A model generated the notes under the pieces. The model did no database searches, was not told the DNA's origin, and saw only the letters and a list, made by a program, of their open reading frames with translations. This document shows positions 18,661 to 28,469 of a stretch of DNA of 38,260 nucleotides, piece by piece. The DNA comes from Candidatus Kaiserbacteria bacterium. GTDB lineage: Bacteria > Patescibacteriota > Minisyncoccia > Phycocordibacterales > Phycocordibacteraceae. Where the stretch lies: positions 1-38,260 of the forward strand of contig JAHFMT010000001.1 in assembly GCA_023267735.1 (NCBI GenBank), given 5' to 3'. Within the stretch, counting starts at the first letter, position 1. Every line of letters starts with the position of its first letter. The position numbers and the translations under genes are program-made.

Positions 18661-19152
18661 ATGGCCATTACCAAAGCCAAGAAACAAGAAGTTATCGCGA
18701 AAGTAACCGATGCACTCGCTGATGCGTCGTCTGTCGTCTTTGCTCGCTTCAACAAGCTTTCTGTTGCAGATACCTCTGCAATGCGAAAGAAGATGAAGGA
18801 GGAAGGCGTCGGCTACTACGTTGCAAAGAAAACGCTTATCCGTCTCGCACTCGCTGATAAGGGATACGAGGGCACCCTGCCTGAGCTCCCTGGTGAGATT
18901 GCTATGGTATGGAGTGCGGACGCAACGGCTCCAGCACGCACGGTGTTTGAACACGGCAAAAAGCACAAGGGCGCCATCTCCATTGTGGGAGGTGTCTTTG
19001 AGGGATCATATGCTGATGCAGCCAAAATGACTGCCATCGCTACTATTCCTCCGCTGCCAGTGCTTCGCGGTATGTTCGTCAATGTTATTAACTCGCCGAT
19101 CCAGTCTCTGGTTATCGCACTTGATGCGGTAGCAAAGAAGAAGGCGGCATAA
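18661..19152 (+). CDS. rplJ: 50S ribosomal protein uL10
   Basis: [58 protein letters not shown]. Confidence 0.93.
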   Translation: MAITKAKKQEVIAKVTDALADASSVVFARFNKLSVADTSAMRKKMKEEGVGYYVAKKTLIRLALADKGYEGTLPELPGEIAMVWSADATAPARTVFEHGKKHKGAISIVGGVFEGSYADAAKMTAIATIPPLPVLRGMFVNVINSPIQSLVIALDAVAKKKAA

Positions 19153-19162
19153 CGTACATCGT

Positions 19163-19594
19163 ATGTCTGACGTAGAAAACCAGAACGTAGCTGAGGAGAC
19201 TGTTGCGGAAGCAGCGGTTGAAGTACCAGCGAAGTTCGCAAAGATCGTGAAGGAAATCGAAGAGATGACTGTTCTCGAGCTCTCTGAGCTTGTGAAGGTG
19301 TTTGAAAAGAAGTTCGGCGTGTCTGCTGCAGCGGTTGCTGTTGCAGGTCCTGCTGCAGGTGGTGCGGCTGCTGAAGAAGGCAAGTCCACTGCTGATGTTG
19401 AGCTCACCGATGCTGGCGGCAACAAGATTGCTGTTATCAAGGTAGTGAAGGAAGTGCTCGCACTTGGTCTTAAGGAAGCAAAGGATCTCGTAGATGGTGC
19501 TCCATCTATGGTGAAGGCTGGCCTGAAGAAGGAAGAGGCAGAAGAGCTCAAGAAGAAGCTCGAAGAGGCAGGTGCAAAGGTTACCCTCAAGTAA
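19163..19594 (+). CDS. rplL: 50S ribosomal protein bL7/L12
   Basis: [23 protein letters not shown]...[56 protein letters not shown]. Confidence 0.97.
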   Translation: MSDVENQNVAEETVAEAAVEVPAKFAKIVKEIEEMTVLELSELVKVFEKKFGVSAAAVAVAGPAAGGAAAEEGKSTADVELTDAGGNKIAVIKVVKEVLALGLKEAKDLVDGAPSMVKAGLKKEEAEELKKKLEEAGAKVTLK

Positions 19595-19613
19595 CTAAAC
19601 CCTGTTTTACAAC

Positions 19614-19645
19614 AAAAAGACTCAGGAGTACTCCTGAGTCTTTTT
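19614..19645 (+). terminator. Intrinsic terminator
   Basis: AAAAAGACTCAGGAGTACTCCTGAGTCTTTTT. Confidence 0.9.
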
Positions 19646-19717
19646 GTGTATAAGGACACGCAAAAAGTACTCTGGCTAGTAGTAGGGGAGGGGGTCTTTT
19701 GATACACTAGTCGCCAC

Positions 19718-20275
19718 ATGGAACCGCTCGCAAAACTCTTCGGATCACCCGCTCGCCTCAAGCTGCTCCGCCTCTTCTTCTTTAACGATGACACCACCTT
19801 TACCGCAAACGTAGCTGCTTCCCACGCCAAGGTGTCACTTGCGCTTGCGCGCAAAGAAATCGCTATGCTCTTCGGTGCAGGTATCCTGAGAAAGAAAACA
19901 GGTGCGTGGACTATTGATAAACGCTTTGCGCACCACGAGCCACTCTTGGCATTTCTTCGCCAAACAACGGCACTGCAAGATGGGGTGATTGTTGACACGT
20001 TGAAGCGTGCAGGAAACTTGCGTCTCATAGTACTCTCCGGTCTTTTTACCGGTACCATTGAAACAAAAATAGATGTCTTGATTGCGGGCGACCGGCTTGA
20101 TGAGCGCGCGCTGGGGCAGGGTGTACAGAAACTTGAAGCAGAGCTCGGACGTGAATTGTGCTACGAAAGTTTTACCACTGAAGATTTTAAGTATCGTCGT
20201 GGTGTGTATGACCGTCTCTTGCGTGATGTCTTTGATTATCCGCGCCGTGTGATTTTGGATAAGATAGGGGTTTAA
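19718..20275 (+). CDS. Winged-helix transcriptional regulator-like protein (nucleotidyltransferase-like C-terminus)
   Basis: LAKLFGSPARLKLLRLFFFNDDTTFTANVAASHAKVSLALARKEIAMLFGAGIL; TACACT 9 nt upstream of ATG. Confidence 0.65.
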   Translation: MEPLAKLFGSPARLKLLRLFFFNDDTTFTANVAASHAKVSLALARKEIAMLFGAGILRKKTGAWTIDKRFAHHEPLLAFLRQTTALQDGVIVDTLKRAGNLRLIVLSGLFTGTIETKIDVLIAGDRLDERALGQGVQKLEAELGRELCYESFTTEDFKYRRGVYDRLLRDVFDYPRRVILDKIGV

Positions 20276-20316
20276 TTTTTCACCGCGTACGTATTGACTT
20301 CTTGTCTAGGCACACT

Positions 20317-20418
20317 AGGCTTTAAATACAAACGGCTTCGGCCTACTCCCCCGCTAGCAGTAGTGGGGGAGAGAACTTTTATACTGAGTGCTTTGTGTAT
20401 AAAGCCTAAGAGGCCTTT
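20317..20418 (+). promoter_or_regulatory. Candidate structured cis-regulatory RNA
   Basis: Closing stem AGGCTTTaaATAC/GTATAAAGCCT enclosing two hairpins; AAAGCCT can alternatively pair with AGGCcTTT followed by T's. Confidence 0.4.
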
Positions 20419-20593
20419 TTCATTTATATACAAGCTTTTAGGGTATCCACAGTACGGGGAAGGAGCCCCCCTATTTCTGCCTCAGTTGGTACACTTATAG
20501 GGTATGCAAGGTTGCGCCTGTATAGGCGTAAGCTCGCATTACCGGTAGTGCGTGTGCGCTTATGTACTAATCTTACGTTTCATTACAGGTCAT

Positions 20594-21277
20594 ATGTCTC
20601 TCTACGCTTGGGCAGATGTTCTCAACATGTCTTTCCAGAGTCTTCTCTACGGACTTGTTGGGTTCATCCCAAACTTGGTTATCGCTATCCTTATCTTTAT
20701 CATCGGCTGGCTCATCGGCGCAGGTCTTTCCCGCGTTGTTGCTCAGGTCGTTGCTTCGATAAAGGTAGATCAGGCACTTCGTGCAGCGGGTGTTGAACGC
20801 GTGCTTTCACGCGCAGGCTTCTCGCTTAACTCAGGTGCGTTCCTCGGTGCATTGGTGAAGTGGTTCTTTATTATCGTGTTCCTCGTTGCGTCTCTCGAAG
20901 TGCTTCACCTTTCAGCGGTGACCTTCTTCCTTCGTGACGTGGTACTCGGCTACCTTCCACAGGTTATCGTTGCTGTACTCGTGCTCTTGGTTGCAGCAGT
21001 GGTTGCTGATGTAGCACGCCGCCTCGTGGTTGGCGCTGCGAAGGCAGCAAGCTTGGGCTCAGCAAATCTCTTGGGTTCTATCGCGCACTACGCGATTTGG
21101 ATCTTTGCGATTCTCGTTGCGCTTGATCAGTTGCAGGTTGCACCAGGCTTCGTACAGACGCTCTTCACGGGCATCGTGGTTGCGGTAGCTCTTGGTCTTG
21201 GTCTTGCCTTTGGCCTCGGTGGTCAGCAGGCAGCATCTCGTTACCTCGACAAGTTGAGTGCTCAGATTAGGGACTAA
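20594..21277 (+). CDS. Small-conductance mechanosensitive channel-like TM protein (conserved TM helix family)
   Basis: Multi-TM with LIGLVGFIPNLVIAILIFIIGWLIGAGLSRVVAQVV-type repeats; start MSLYAWADV at 20594 chosen within the 20552 ORF. Confidence 0.75.
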   Translation: MSLYAWADVLNMSFQSLLYGLVGFIPNLVIAILIFIIGWLIGAGLSRVVAQVVASIKVDQALRAAGVERVLSRAGFSLNSGAFLGALVKWFFIIVFLVASLEVLHLSAVTFFLRDVVLGYLPQVIVAVLVLLVAAVVADVARRLVVGAAKAASLGSANLLGSIAHYAIWIFAILVALDQLQVAPGFVQTLFTGIVVAVALGLGLAFGLGGQQAASRYLDKLSAQIRD

Positions 21278-21294
21278 TACGTTCCTTTGAAGAA

Positions 21295-21324
21295 ACAAAA
21301 AGCCCGCAATTGCGGGCTTTTTGT
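21295..21324 (+). terminator. Intrinsic terminator
   Basis: ACAAAAAGCCCGCaattGCGGGCTTTTTGT. Confidence 0.9.
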
Positions 21325-21342
21325 TTGCCCTATATAGTCGTC

Positions 21343-21371
21343 TTGACAGGGAATGGTCGACCGCGTACACT
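21343..21371 (+). promoter_or_regulatory. 23S-5S rRNA promoter, followed by boxA-like CTCTTTAAA (21370-21378)
   Basis: TTGACA-17 nt-TACACT. Confidence 0.8.
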
Positions 21372-22152
21372 CTTTAAACGTGTCAAATACAAAGAAATTC
21401 TACCAAAAAACGAAGCGCAAAACCGCCTAGGCAATTCGTTGCCAAATGCGGACCGCTTCAGGCGGTCTTTCTTTTTAAGTAGACACGGGATCGTTGACAA
21501 CTGAATACGCAAAACAGGTAAGTAGCTCGTGTCAGAAGGACACGAGCGAATCAAAAGCATTAAGAAATTGTATTGTGGTATTCACGTTTCCGTACAGGAG
21601 ACGTGAAGGGTGCACGGTGGATGCCTAGGCTTACGGACAGCGATGAAGGACGCGGCTAGTCTGCGATAAGCTTCGGGGAGACGATTTGCAGTCTTTGATC
21701 CGAAGATTTCCGAATGGGGAAACCCTTCCGCGTATGCGGAAACCGATTGAGTAATGTCTTTCGGAGCTCACTCAGGGAAGTGAAACATCTCAGTACCTGA
21801 AGGAAAAGAGAACAACGTTGAGACGTGTTCTGTGCGCGTGCAACTTCACGCGTATAGAACACGGCTCTTGTGATTCCCCAAGTAGCGGCGAGCGAAACGG
21901 GAATAGCCCAAACCCATTTCTTCGGAAGTGGGGGTTGTAGGGCAGAAGCGCGATACTTGTATCGGAAAAGTTACAAACTGTTTTCATAGCAGAAGTTTCT
22001 GGAAAGAAACGCCACAGAGGGTAATGGCCCCGTATGCGAAATGAATAACAACTTTTTGGCTTCTGTTCCTGAGTAGCTCGAGACACGAATAGCTCGAGTG
22101 AATCTGCCGGAACTAACCGGTAAGGCTAAATATGTCCGAAGACCGATAGTGA

Positions 22153-22186
<34 letters not shown>

Positions 22187-23631
22187 GAGAGGGGAGTGAA
22201 ATAGAACTGAAACCGTGTACTTACAAAGGGTTAGGGCGGGCTCCGGTCCGTCCTAGCGTGCCTATTGAAGAATGAGCCTGCGAGTTTTCTTACGCGCTTC
22301 GTCTAAGTGGCAAACCCACGGAGGCACAGCGAAAGCGAGTGTGAATAGCGCGTATCCATTTATGGAGAGCGCGTAAGAAAGACCCGAAGCTAGATGAGCT
22401 TGCCATGAGCAGGGTGAAGTTCGGCGAAAGCCGGATGGAGGCCCGAACCCGTTCGTCGTACAACGCGTTGGGATGACTTGTGGCAAGGAGTGAAAAGCTA
22501 ATCGAATCTAGTAATAGCTGGTTCTCTCCGAAACAGCTTTTGGGCTGGCGTCGTGCGTTCCCACTGGGGGTAGAGCACTGGAAGGGGTCAACAGGGAGAA
22601 ATCTCGTGACTCCTATCAACCTCCGAATACCAGTGGTCAAGAGCACGGCAGTTAGAAGGTGGGGGCGAAGCTCCATCGCTCAAAAGGGGAAGAGCCCGGA
22701 TCGCCAGTTAAGGCCCCAAAATCGATGCTCAGTACATCACAAGGAAGTGGGAATCCATTGACAGTGAGGATGTTGGCTTAGAAGCAGCCACCATTTAAAG
22801 AAAGCGTAACAGCTCACTCATCGAGGGTTCCTGCGCCGAAGATAATCGGGGTTAAGCATCGTGCCGAAACTGCGGGTGTGCACATTATTTATAATGTGTA
22901 CGCGGTAGGAGAGCGTTCCAATTGCGCTGAAGCTAAAGAGGTGACTCATAGTGGAGCGATTGGAAGTGAGAATGCAGGTACAAGTAACCACAATGCGGGT
23001 GAGAGCCCCGCACGTCGAAAGACCAAGGTTTCCTCAGCAACGGTGATCGACTGAGGGTTAGTCGGGCCTAAGGGGATGGCGAAAGCCGCACCCGATGGAC
23101 ACATGGTTAATATTCCATGACCGTTTTCTGTGCGATGGAGTGACGGGCCTTTGTATGCGTCGCCCACTATTGGATGTGGGTCAGTGCCGTGAGGAGGTGC
23201 TCTAGGTAAATCCGGAGCGCACATACTCCAAGCGGAGCCGCAACTTTCTCCTTCGGGGGAAGGGAGGACGCAAAGCAGGGCTTCGAGAAAAACTTCTAAG
23301 CTTCAGCAGAAAACGACCGTACCGTAAACCGACACAGGTGGTCAGGGCGAGTAGCCCAAGACGAACGAGTGAGGTGTCCTCAAGGAACTCGGCAAAAAAG
23401 CGGCCGTAAGTTAGCGATAAGGCCTGCCCGTAGCAATACGGGCTGCAACAAAAGATTCCCTAGCGACTGTTTACCAAAAACACAGCTCCCTGCGAACTCG
23501 TAAGAGGAAGTATAGGGGGTGACGCCTGACCGATGCCGGAAGGTCAACCATGGCTGGTATGCATAGCAATATGTATGCTGGGCTATGTAAGCCCCGGTGA
23601 ATGTCGGCGATAACTATAATCGTCCTAAGGT

Positions 23632-23820
23632 GCTGGATACAATCTTTCGGGATTGCTTCCAGCAGGACTAGGACGATTATAAGAACGTAAACAGTGTAAA
23701 TCGCCAAGTTACCTTTGTATTGAGTAATTAATACATTGTCCAATCATGGCACGAAGAGACCATACGCCATGCTCCTGAGTAATCAGGATGAAGATATGAT
23801 CCAGGTTCGAGAAATACCTG
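23632..23820 (+). other. Group I-like intron (189 nt, no ORF) in 23S at E. coli position about L1931
   Basis: Exon ...CGTCCTAAGGT | insert | AGCGCAATTCCTTGTCGG. Insert ends in G; S-like AAGATATGATCC; possible P7 GACCATA/TATGATC; P8-like CCTGAgtaaTCAGG. Confidence 0.75.
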
Positions 23821-24482
23821 AGCGCAATTCCTTGTCGGGTAAATTCCGACGTGCACGAATGGCGTAACGACTGGGGAACTGTCTCGAGGACTTGCTCGGT
23901 GAAAATGCGATACCGGTGAAGACGCCGGTTACCTGTGGTTAGACGAAAAGACCCTAGAAGCTTTACTGCAGCTTCGTATTGGGTCTACGGAATGTATGCG
24001 TAGCATAGTGGTGAGAGGTTGAAGTGCCGTTTTCGGGTGGCATGGACTCGTCAGTGAAATAGCCATCTTACATTTTGTAGTTCCTAACCGACGTGATGAA
24101 CCACGTCGGGACCGTGCGTGGCAGGCAGTTTTGGTGGGGCGCTATCCTCCTAAAAGGTAACGGAGGAGTCTATTAAGGTCACCTAGGCGCGAATGGAAAC
24201 CGTGCCGATAGTGTAATGGCACAAGGTGGCTTAACTGCAAGGGGTACATCCCGAGCAGATGCGAAAGCAGGGCATAGTGAACCGATGGTACGCCTTAGAC
24301 GCGGCCAGAGATTAACGGATATAAGTTACTCTAGGGATAACAGGCTAGTTCCGCCCAAGCGTCCATAGCGACGGCGGAGTTCGGCACCTCGATGTCGGCT
24401 CACCTTAGCGCGGGGCTGGAGAAGGTCCCAAGCGTTTGGCTGTTCGCCAATTAAAAAGGTACGCGAGCTGGGTTCAAACCGT

Positions 24483-24774
24483 TGAGCACCTAATACGGTG
24501 CATACTGTATTGGATGCTCAACCCGTTTGAACCCCATTGATGTTACTGTTATCGAAATAAGAAAGTTTTTTCGTCCATATAAAAGAAGAGAAGAACCAAC
24601 CAAGACACGGCGGTCTTCTGCAGGAATGCAGAAGAAACAAATCAACTAGTATCGGTAAAACCCCACGTGGGTAATACCGAGGGAAGCTTCGGCGCCCGTA
24701 GAGACTAATTGTTGATCATCGAGAACCGATGAAGTTATAGTCCGATCCCTTCAGCAATGAAGGTAAACGAAATG
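24483..24774 (+). other. Group I intron (292 nt, no ORF) in 23S at E. coli position about L2593
   Basis: Exon ...GGGTTCAAACCGT | insert | CGTGAGACAGG. P2 CTTCTGC/GCAGAAG, P3 ATCAAC/GTTGAT, P7 GACTA/TAGTC, P8 CATCG/CGATG, S element AAGTTATAGTCC, terminal G. Confidence 0.88.
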
Positions 24775-25155
24775 CGTGAGACAGGTTGGTCTCCTATCTA
24801 CCACAGGCGTTGATTTTTGAGGAGGGTTGTCCCTAGTACGAGAGGACCGGGATGAACTGACCTCTGGTCTACCAGCTGTCCTGCCAAGGGCACCGCTGGG
24901 TAGCTATGTCGGGTTGCGATAACCGCTGAAAGCATCTAAGCGGGAAACGTGCTCCAAGATTAGAAATCGTTATGAGACTCCTGGAAGATTACCAGGTTGA
25001 TAGGCTGTTAAAGTGTAAGCGCAGCAATGCGTTGAGCTAAGCAGTACTAATATGTCCAGTCTCTTGTGCGGAATCGTGAATGGCACAGTACAGATTCTTA
25101 CTGCATACTGTTTTGCGTACTTTGGTTGCATCAATCAATAGATTGAATGCACCCA

Positions 25156-25277
25156 GAATGTTGGTGCTTTGTCGGAGGGGGTACACCCGTTCTCATTCCG
25201 AACACGGCAGTTAAGTCCTCTTGAGCCAATGGTACTTACCGTTACAGGTGGGGAGAGTAGGCAGGCGCCAACATTCT
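25156..25277 (+). rRNA. rrf: 5S ribosomal RNA (ends approximate)
   Basis: gtacacccgttctcattccgaacacggcagttaagtcctcttgagcc core; terminal stem CCCAGAATGTTGG/CCAACATTCTGGG. Confidence 0.93.
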
Positions 25278-25290
25278 GGGCGTATTCTTT

Positions 25291-25327
25291 TATAAAAACA
25301 CCCGCACTTGTTGCGGGTGTTTTTATA
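25291..25327 (+). terminator. Intrinsic terminator of the 23S-5S unit
   Basis: TATAAAAACACCCGCA-loop-TGCGGGTGTTTTTATA. Confidence 0.9.
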
Positions 25328-25367
25328 TCCGAATGATTTTCCCGTACCACGGGGTATACTGTCGGAT

Positions 25368-26123
25368 ATGTCATGGGCATCACGAAGGCAGTCACTTATC
25401 GCAGGCGGCGTGCTCGCGGTCGTCGCTGCGTTTGCTTCTGTGGTCGCATTTGTGTCGTTGTATGAGACACCATCGTGTACTGATGGGAAGCGCAATCAAG
25501 ATGAGGAAGGTATTGATTGTGGTGGTGGGTGTGCCTTCTTGTGCCGAGAGACCGTAGCGCCACCGTCGATACGGTTTGCCCGCGCGTTTTCCTCTGGTGA
25601 GGGAAGAGTAAATGTTGTGGCGTATATTGATAATCCAAACCCGCGCGCGGCAGTGAAAGACGCACTCTTCACTGTTGAACTCTTTGATGCCAGCGGTACC
25701 GCGGTAGGTGCATATAAGGGTGCGGTAGATTTGCCTGCAGGAGTAACCGTGCCGGTGTTTGCTCCGGGCATTGCGGTGTCCGCAGCACCTACACGCACCT
25801 TCGTTTCTTTTGATGAAGCATCACTTCGCTTTGAGGCGAATCGTTCTACGGATGAGGTGCCGGTGGTAACTGACACGCTACTTACGCAACTACCCACACC
25901 CCGCTTGACTGCGAATGTGCGTAACGATTTGCCGTATACGCTGTATAACGTGCACGTGATTGCAACAGTGTTTGATACCACGGGGAATGTCATGATGGCC
26001 TCTGAGACATTACTGTCGCGTATTGCGGGGAGCGCCACTGAGCAGGCGGTCTTTACATGGAATACACCACTGCCTACTGAACCAGGGCGTATAGACGTGG
26101 TGCCGGTGTTGCCGCTTCGGTAG
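25368..26123 (+). CDS. Membrane-anchored extracytoplasmic hypothetical protein
   Basis: N-terminal TM, Cys-rich CTDGKRNQDEEGIDCGGGCAFLC motif, beta-rich domain; start at 25368 supported by TATACT at 25355-25360. Confidence 0.65.
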   Translation: MSWASRRQSLIAGGVLAVVAAFASVVAFVSLYETPSCTDGKRNQDEEGIDCGGGCAFLCRETVAPPSIRFARAFSSGEGRVNVVAYIDNPNPRAAVKDALFTVELFDASGTAVGAYKGAVDLPAGVTVPVFAPGIAVSAAPTRTFVSFDEASLRFEANRSTDEVPVVTDTLLTQLPTPRLTANVRNDLPYTLYNVHVIATVFDTTGNVMMASETLLSRIAGSATEQAVFTWNTPLPTEPGRIDVVPVLPLR

Positions 26124-26126
26124 GGT

Positions 26127-27278
26127 ATGGGTGGACTTGGCACACGCAGTACACGTGCACTAGTTGATACTGACTGGCTGCTTGGTATTGTACCGGCGCT
26201 CCTTGCGGGTATTGGGATACTCACCATGCATACGTTTGGTGAAGGTGTGTCTGTCGCACCGCGGCAGCTTATATGGCTTGGTATTGCAGTGGCGGTATTC
26301 ATAGCGCTCGCATTTTCTGATCTGCGCTTTATTCGTCGTACCCCGGTCATTATTGCGGGATATGGACTGGTACTTTTCTTGCTCGTGCTATTGCTTATCG
26401 CTGCACCAACTATTCAAGGTGCCAAGGCATGGTTTGCGCTCGGACCAATATCATTTCAGCCTGCCGACGCGGCAAAGGTGGTGATTATCGCACTATGTGC
26501 AAAATACTTTTCCCGTCGTCATATTGAGATACGTAATATCCGACACATCATTACCTCTGCGGTGTATGTCGGTATTCCATTCTTACTCATTCTGGTGCAG
26601 CCAGACCTCGGTACTGCTGCAATTATCGGCATACTGTGGTTTGGGCTTATGTTGGTATCAGGGGTGTCTAAAAAACATATTGCCATCGTGCTTGCGCTTG
26701 GTGCCGTGGTTGCAGGGCTTTTCTGGACATTCGGTCTGCATGACTACCAGCGTACCCGCATTGTGTCGTTTCTTAACCCCGCGGCTGATCCGTATGGGGC
26801 AGGGTATAACGCGTACCAGGCAGTGATTGCTACCGGTTCAGGAGAATTGTTTGGCAAGGGTATAGGGTATGGGACGCAATCGAAACTTCGCTTCTTGCCG
26901 GAATATCAAACTGACTTTATCTTTGCAGCGTTTGCCGAAGAGTGGGGGTTTGTTGGGGTAGCGCTTATCTTGCTGCTCTATGCATTGTTGTTTATGCGTC
27001 TGGTTGCCATTGCACGCTACGCCGCTACTAACTTTGATGCGTTCTTTACCTTAGGGGTAATGATACTGCTGCTGGCACACATGTTCTTGCATGTGGGGAT
27101 TAACATGGGCGTACTGCCAGTGACGGGCACCACGATACCGTTTATGAGTGCCGGTGGCTCGCATCTGCTCATGGAGTTCGTGTTGCTGGGTATTGTAGCG
27201 TCGCTTGCGCGACATGGTCGCGAAGTGCCCCGTGGTGCGCTTGCAAAGGAATATCATGGGTACGGTTCGGAAGCTTAG
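26127..27278 (+). CDS. rodA: Rod shape-determining protein RodA / FtsW family
   Basis: SEDS features (QPDLGTAAII, FIFAAFAEEWGFVGVALILLLYALL, GVLPVTGTTIPFMSAGGSHLL). Confidence 0.9.
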   Translation: MGGLGTRSTRALVDTDWLLGIVPALLAGIGILTMHTFGEGVSVAPRQLIWLGIAVAVFIALAFSDLRFIRRTPVIIAGYGLVLFLLVLLLIAAPTIQGAKAWFALGPISFQPADAAKVVIIALCAKYFSRRHIEIRNIRHIITSAVYVGIPFLLILVQPDLGTAAIIGILWFGLMLVSGVSKKHIAIVLALGAVVAGLFWTFGLHDYQRTRIVSFLNPAADPYGAGYNAYQAVIATGSGELFGKGIGYGTQSKLRFLPEYQTDFIFAAFAEEWGFVGVALILLLYALLFMRLVAIARYAATNFDAFFTLGVMILLLAHMFLHVGINMGVLPVTGTTIPFMSAGGSHLLMEFVLLGIVASLARHGREVPRGALAKEYHGYGSEA

Positions 27279-28393
27279 CGGTTATATATCTCGAGCGTAT
27301 CGGCAAGCATCTCGTCTTCAGAGAAGTTGCGTACGACATGTACGTGGAGCTGCTCACGGGTGCGCTCCCGCAGTGTCGCGTCTGCAATCATGGTGCGCAT
27401 GGCATCTGCGAGTGCACCGGGTGCCCGTGGAGGAATAAGAAGCCCTGTTTCATTATTGATAACCACATCCGCAACACTGCCAACGTTGGTCGCGATAACC
27501 GGTACGTGTGCCATGCCTGCCTCAAGCAGTACAAATGGCAGACCTTCTTTGCGAGAGGCAAGTACGAAACAGTCTATTGCAGAAAGATAGGCACGGGCGT
27601 TTTGTACAAAGCCAGTAAATACCACCCGATCTTCTATACCGGCATCACGAACCTTTTCCATAAGTGCCCCGCGTAATTCACCATCGCCAATAATGACCAG
27701 ACGGGCACGCGCATGTTCTGCGGCAACAGGAACGAAGGCGGCTATGGTGCGATCAATGCCCTTGTTGGGGGTAAGTTCAGTACCCGCAGCGAACCAGAAT
27801 CCATCAGAGAGCCCTAAGGTTTTGCGAGCATCGCCGCAGGAGCGGAGGGTGTAGGGGGCAATGCCTATGGGAATGATGCGGAACTTCTTTCGGCAGAAGA
27901 ATGCGGGTGCAATGCGGTACTCACGTGGAGAAAGCACGATGACGGTATGGGAAAGAAGTACCGTTGCGTATGATGCGAGCCAGATAAGTAGCTTCTGCCA
28001 CCAAGGACGATTTTCTTGGTGTGGCCATCCGTGTGCAGTAAAGACAATGTGCGGCACACCGGCAAGTCGTGCGGCAAGGGCACCAAGTCCTGCAGCTTTT
28101 GAACTATTTACGTGAAAGACATCCGGACGCTCTGTTTTAAGGATCCGCAGGATATCAAAGAATGAACGAATCTCTGTGGTGAGAGAAATATCTCGTTTGA
28201 GGGTGGGGAGGGGAATGAAGCGTATATGGGCTTCGGTAAGCGCATCTACCAATGTACCCTTGCCACCACTAACCACCGCTACCGTCGCTCCTGATTCCTT
28301 TGCTGCTCTCGCAAGCGTGTGGACATAGTGCTGGGCACCGCCCCAGGTGGTTTTGGTGATAAGGAAAAGAATGTTTTTGGCAGGGGTCTCCAT
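27275..28393 (-). CDS. GT4-type glycosyltransferase
   Basis: FLITKTTWGGAQHYVHTLAR, VFTAHGWP, EGLPFVLLEAGMAHVPVIATNVG. Start METPAKNILF at 28393 with TACAGT 6 nt upstream. Confidence 0.88.
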   Translation of the reverse strand: METPAKNILFLITKTTWGGAQHYVHTLARAAKESGATVAVVSGGKGTLVDALTEAHIRFIPLPTLKRDISLTTEIRSFFDILRILKTERPDVFHVNSSKAAGLGALAARLAGVPHIVFTAHGWPHQENRPWWQKLLIWLASYATVLLSHTVIVLSPREYRIAPAFFCRKKFRIIPIGIAPYTLRSCGDARKTLGLSDGFWFAAGTELTPNKGIDRTIAAFVPVAAEHARARLVIIGDGELRGALMEKVRDAGIEDRVVFTGFVQNARAYLSAIDCFVLASRKEGLPFVLLEAGMAHVPVIATNVGSVADVVINNETGLLIPPRAPGALADAMRTMIADATLRERTREQLHVHVVRNFSEDEMLADTLEIYNR

Positions 28394-28469
28394 GCGGGTA
28401 CTGTACCGCATTCGGGCGATTTTTGCCGTCCCCCAAAATGGCAAATGTGGTGTAGTATGCGGGATATCT

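Noticed and set aside
19006-20058. 350-aa minus-strand ORF antisense to rplJ/rplL and the regulator
   Set aside because: Ser/Ala/Phe-rich shadow translation of rplL codons; the plus-strand genes are unambiguous.
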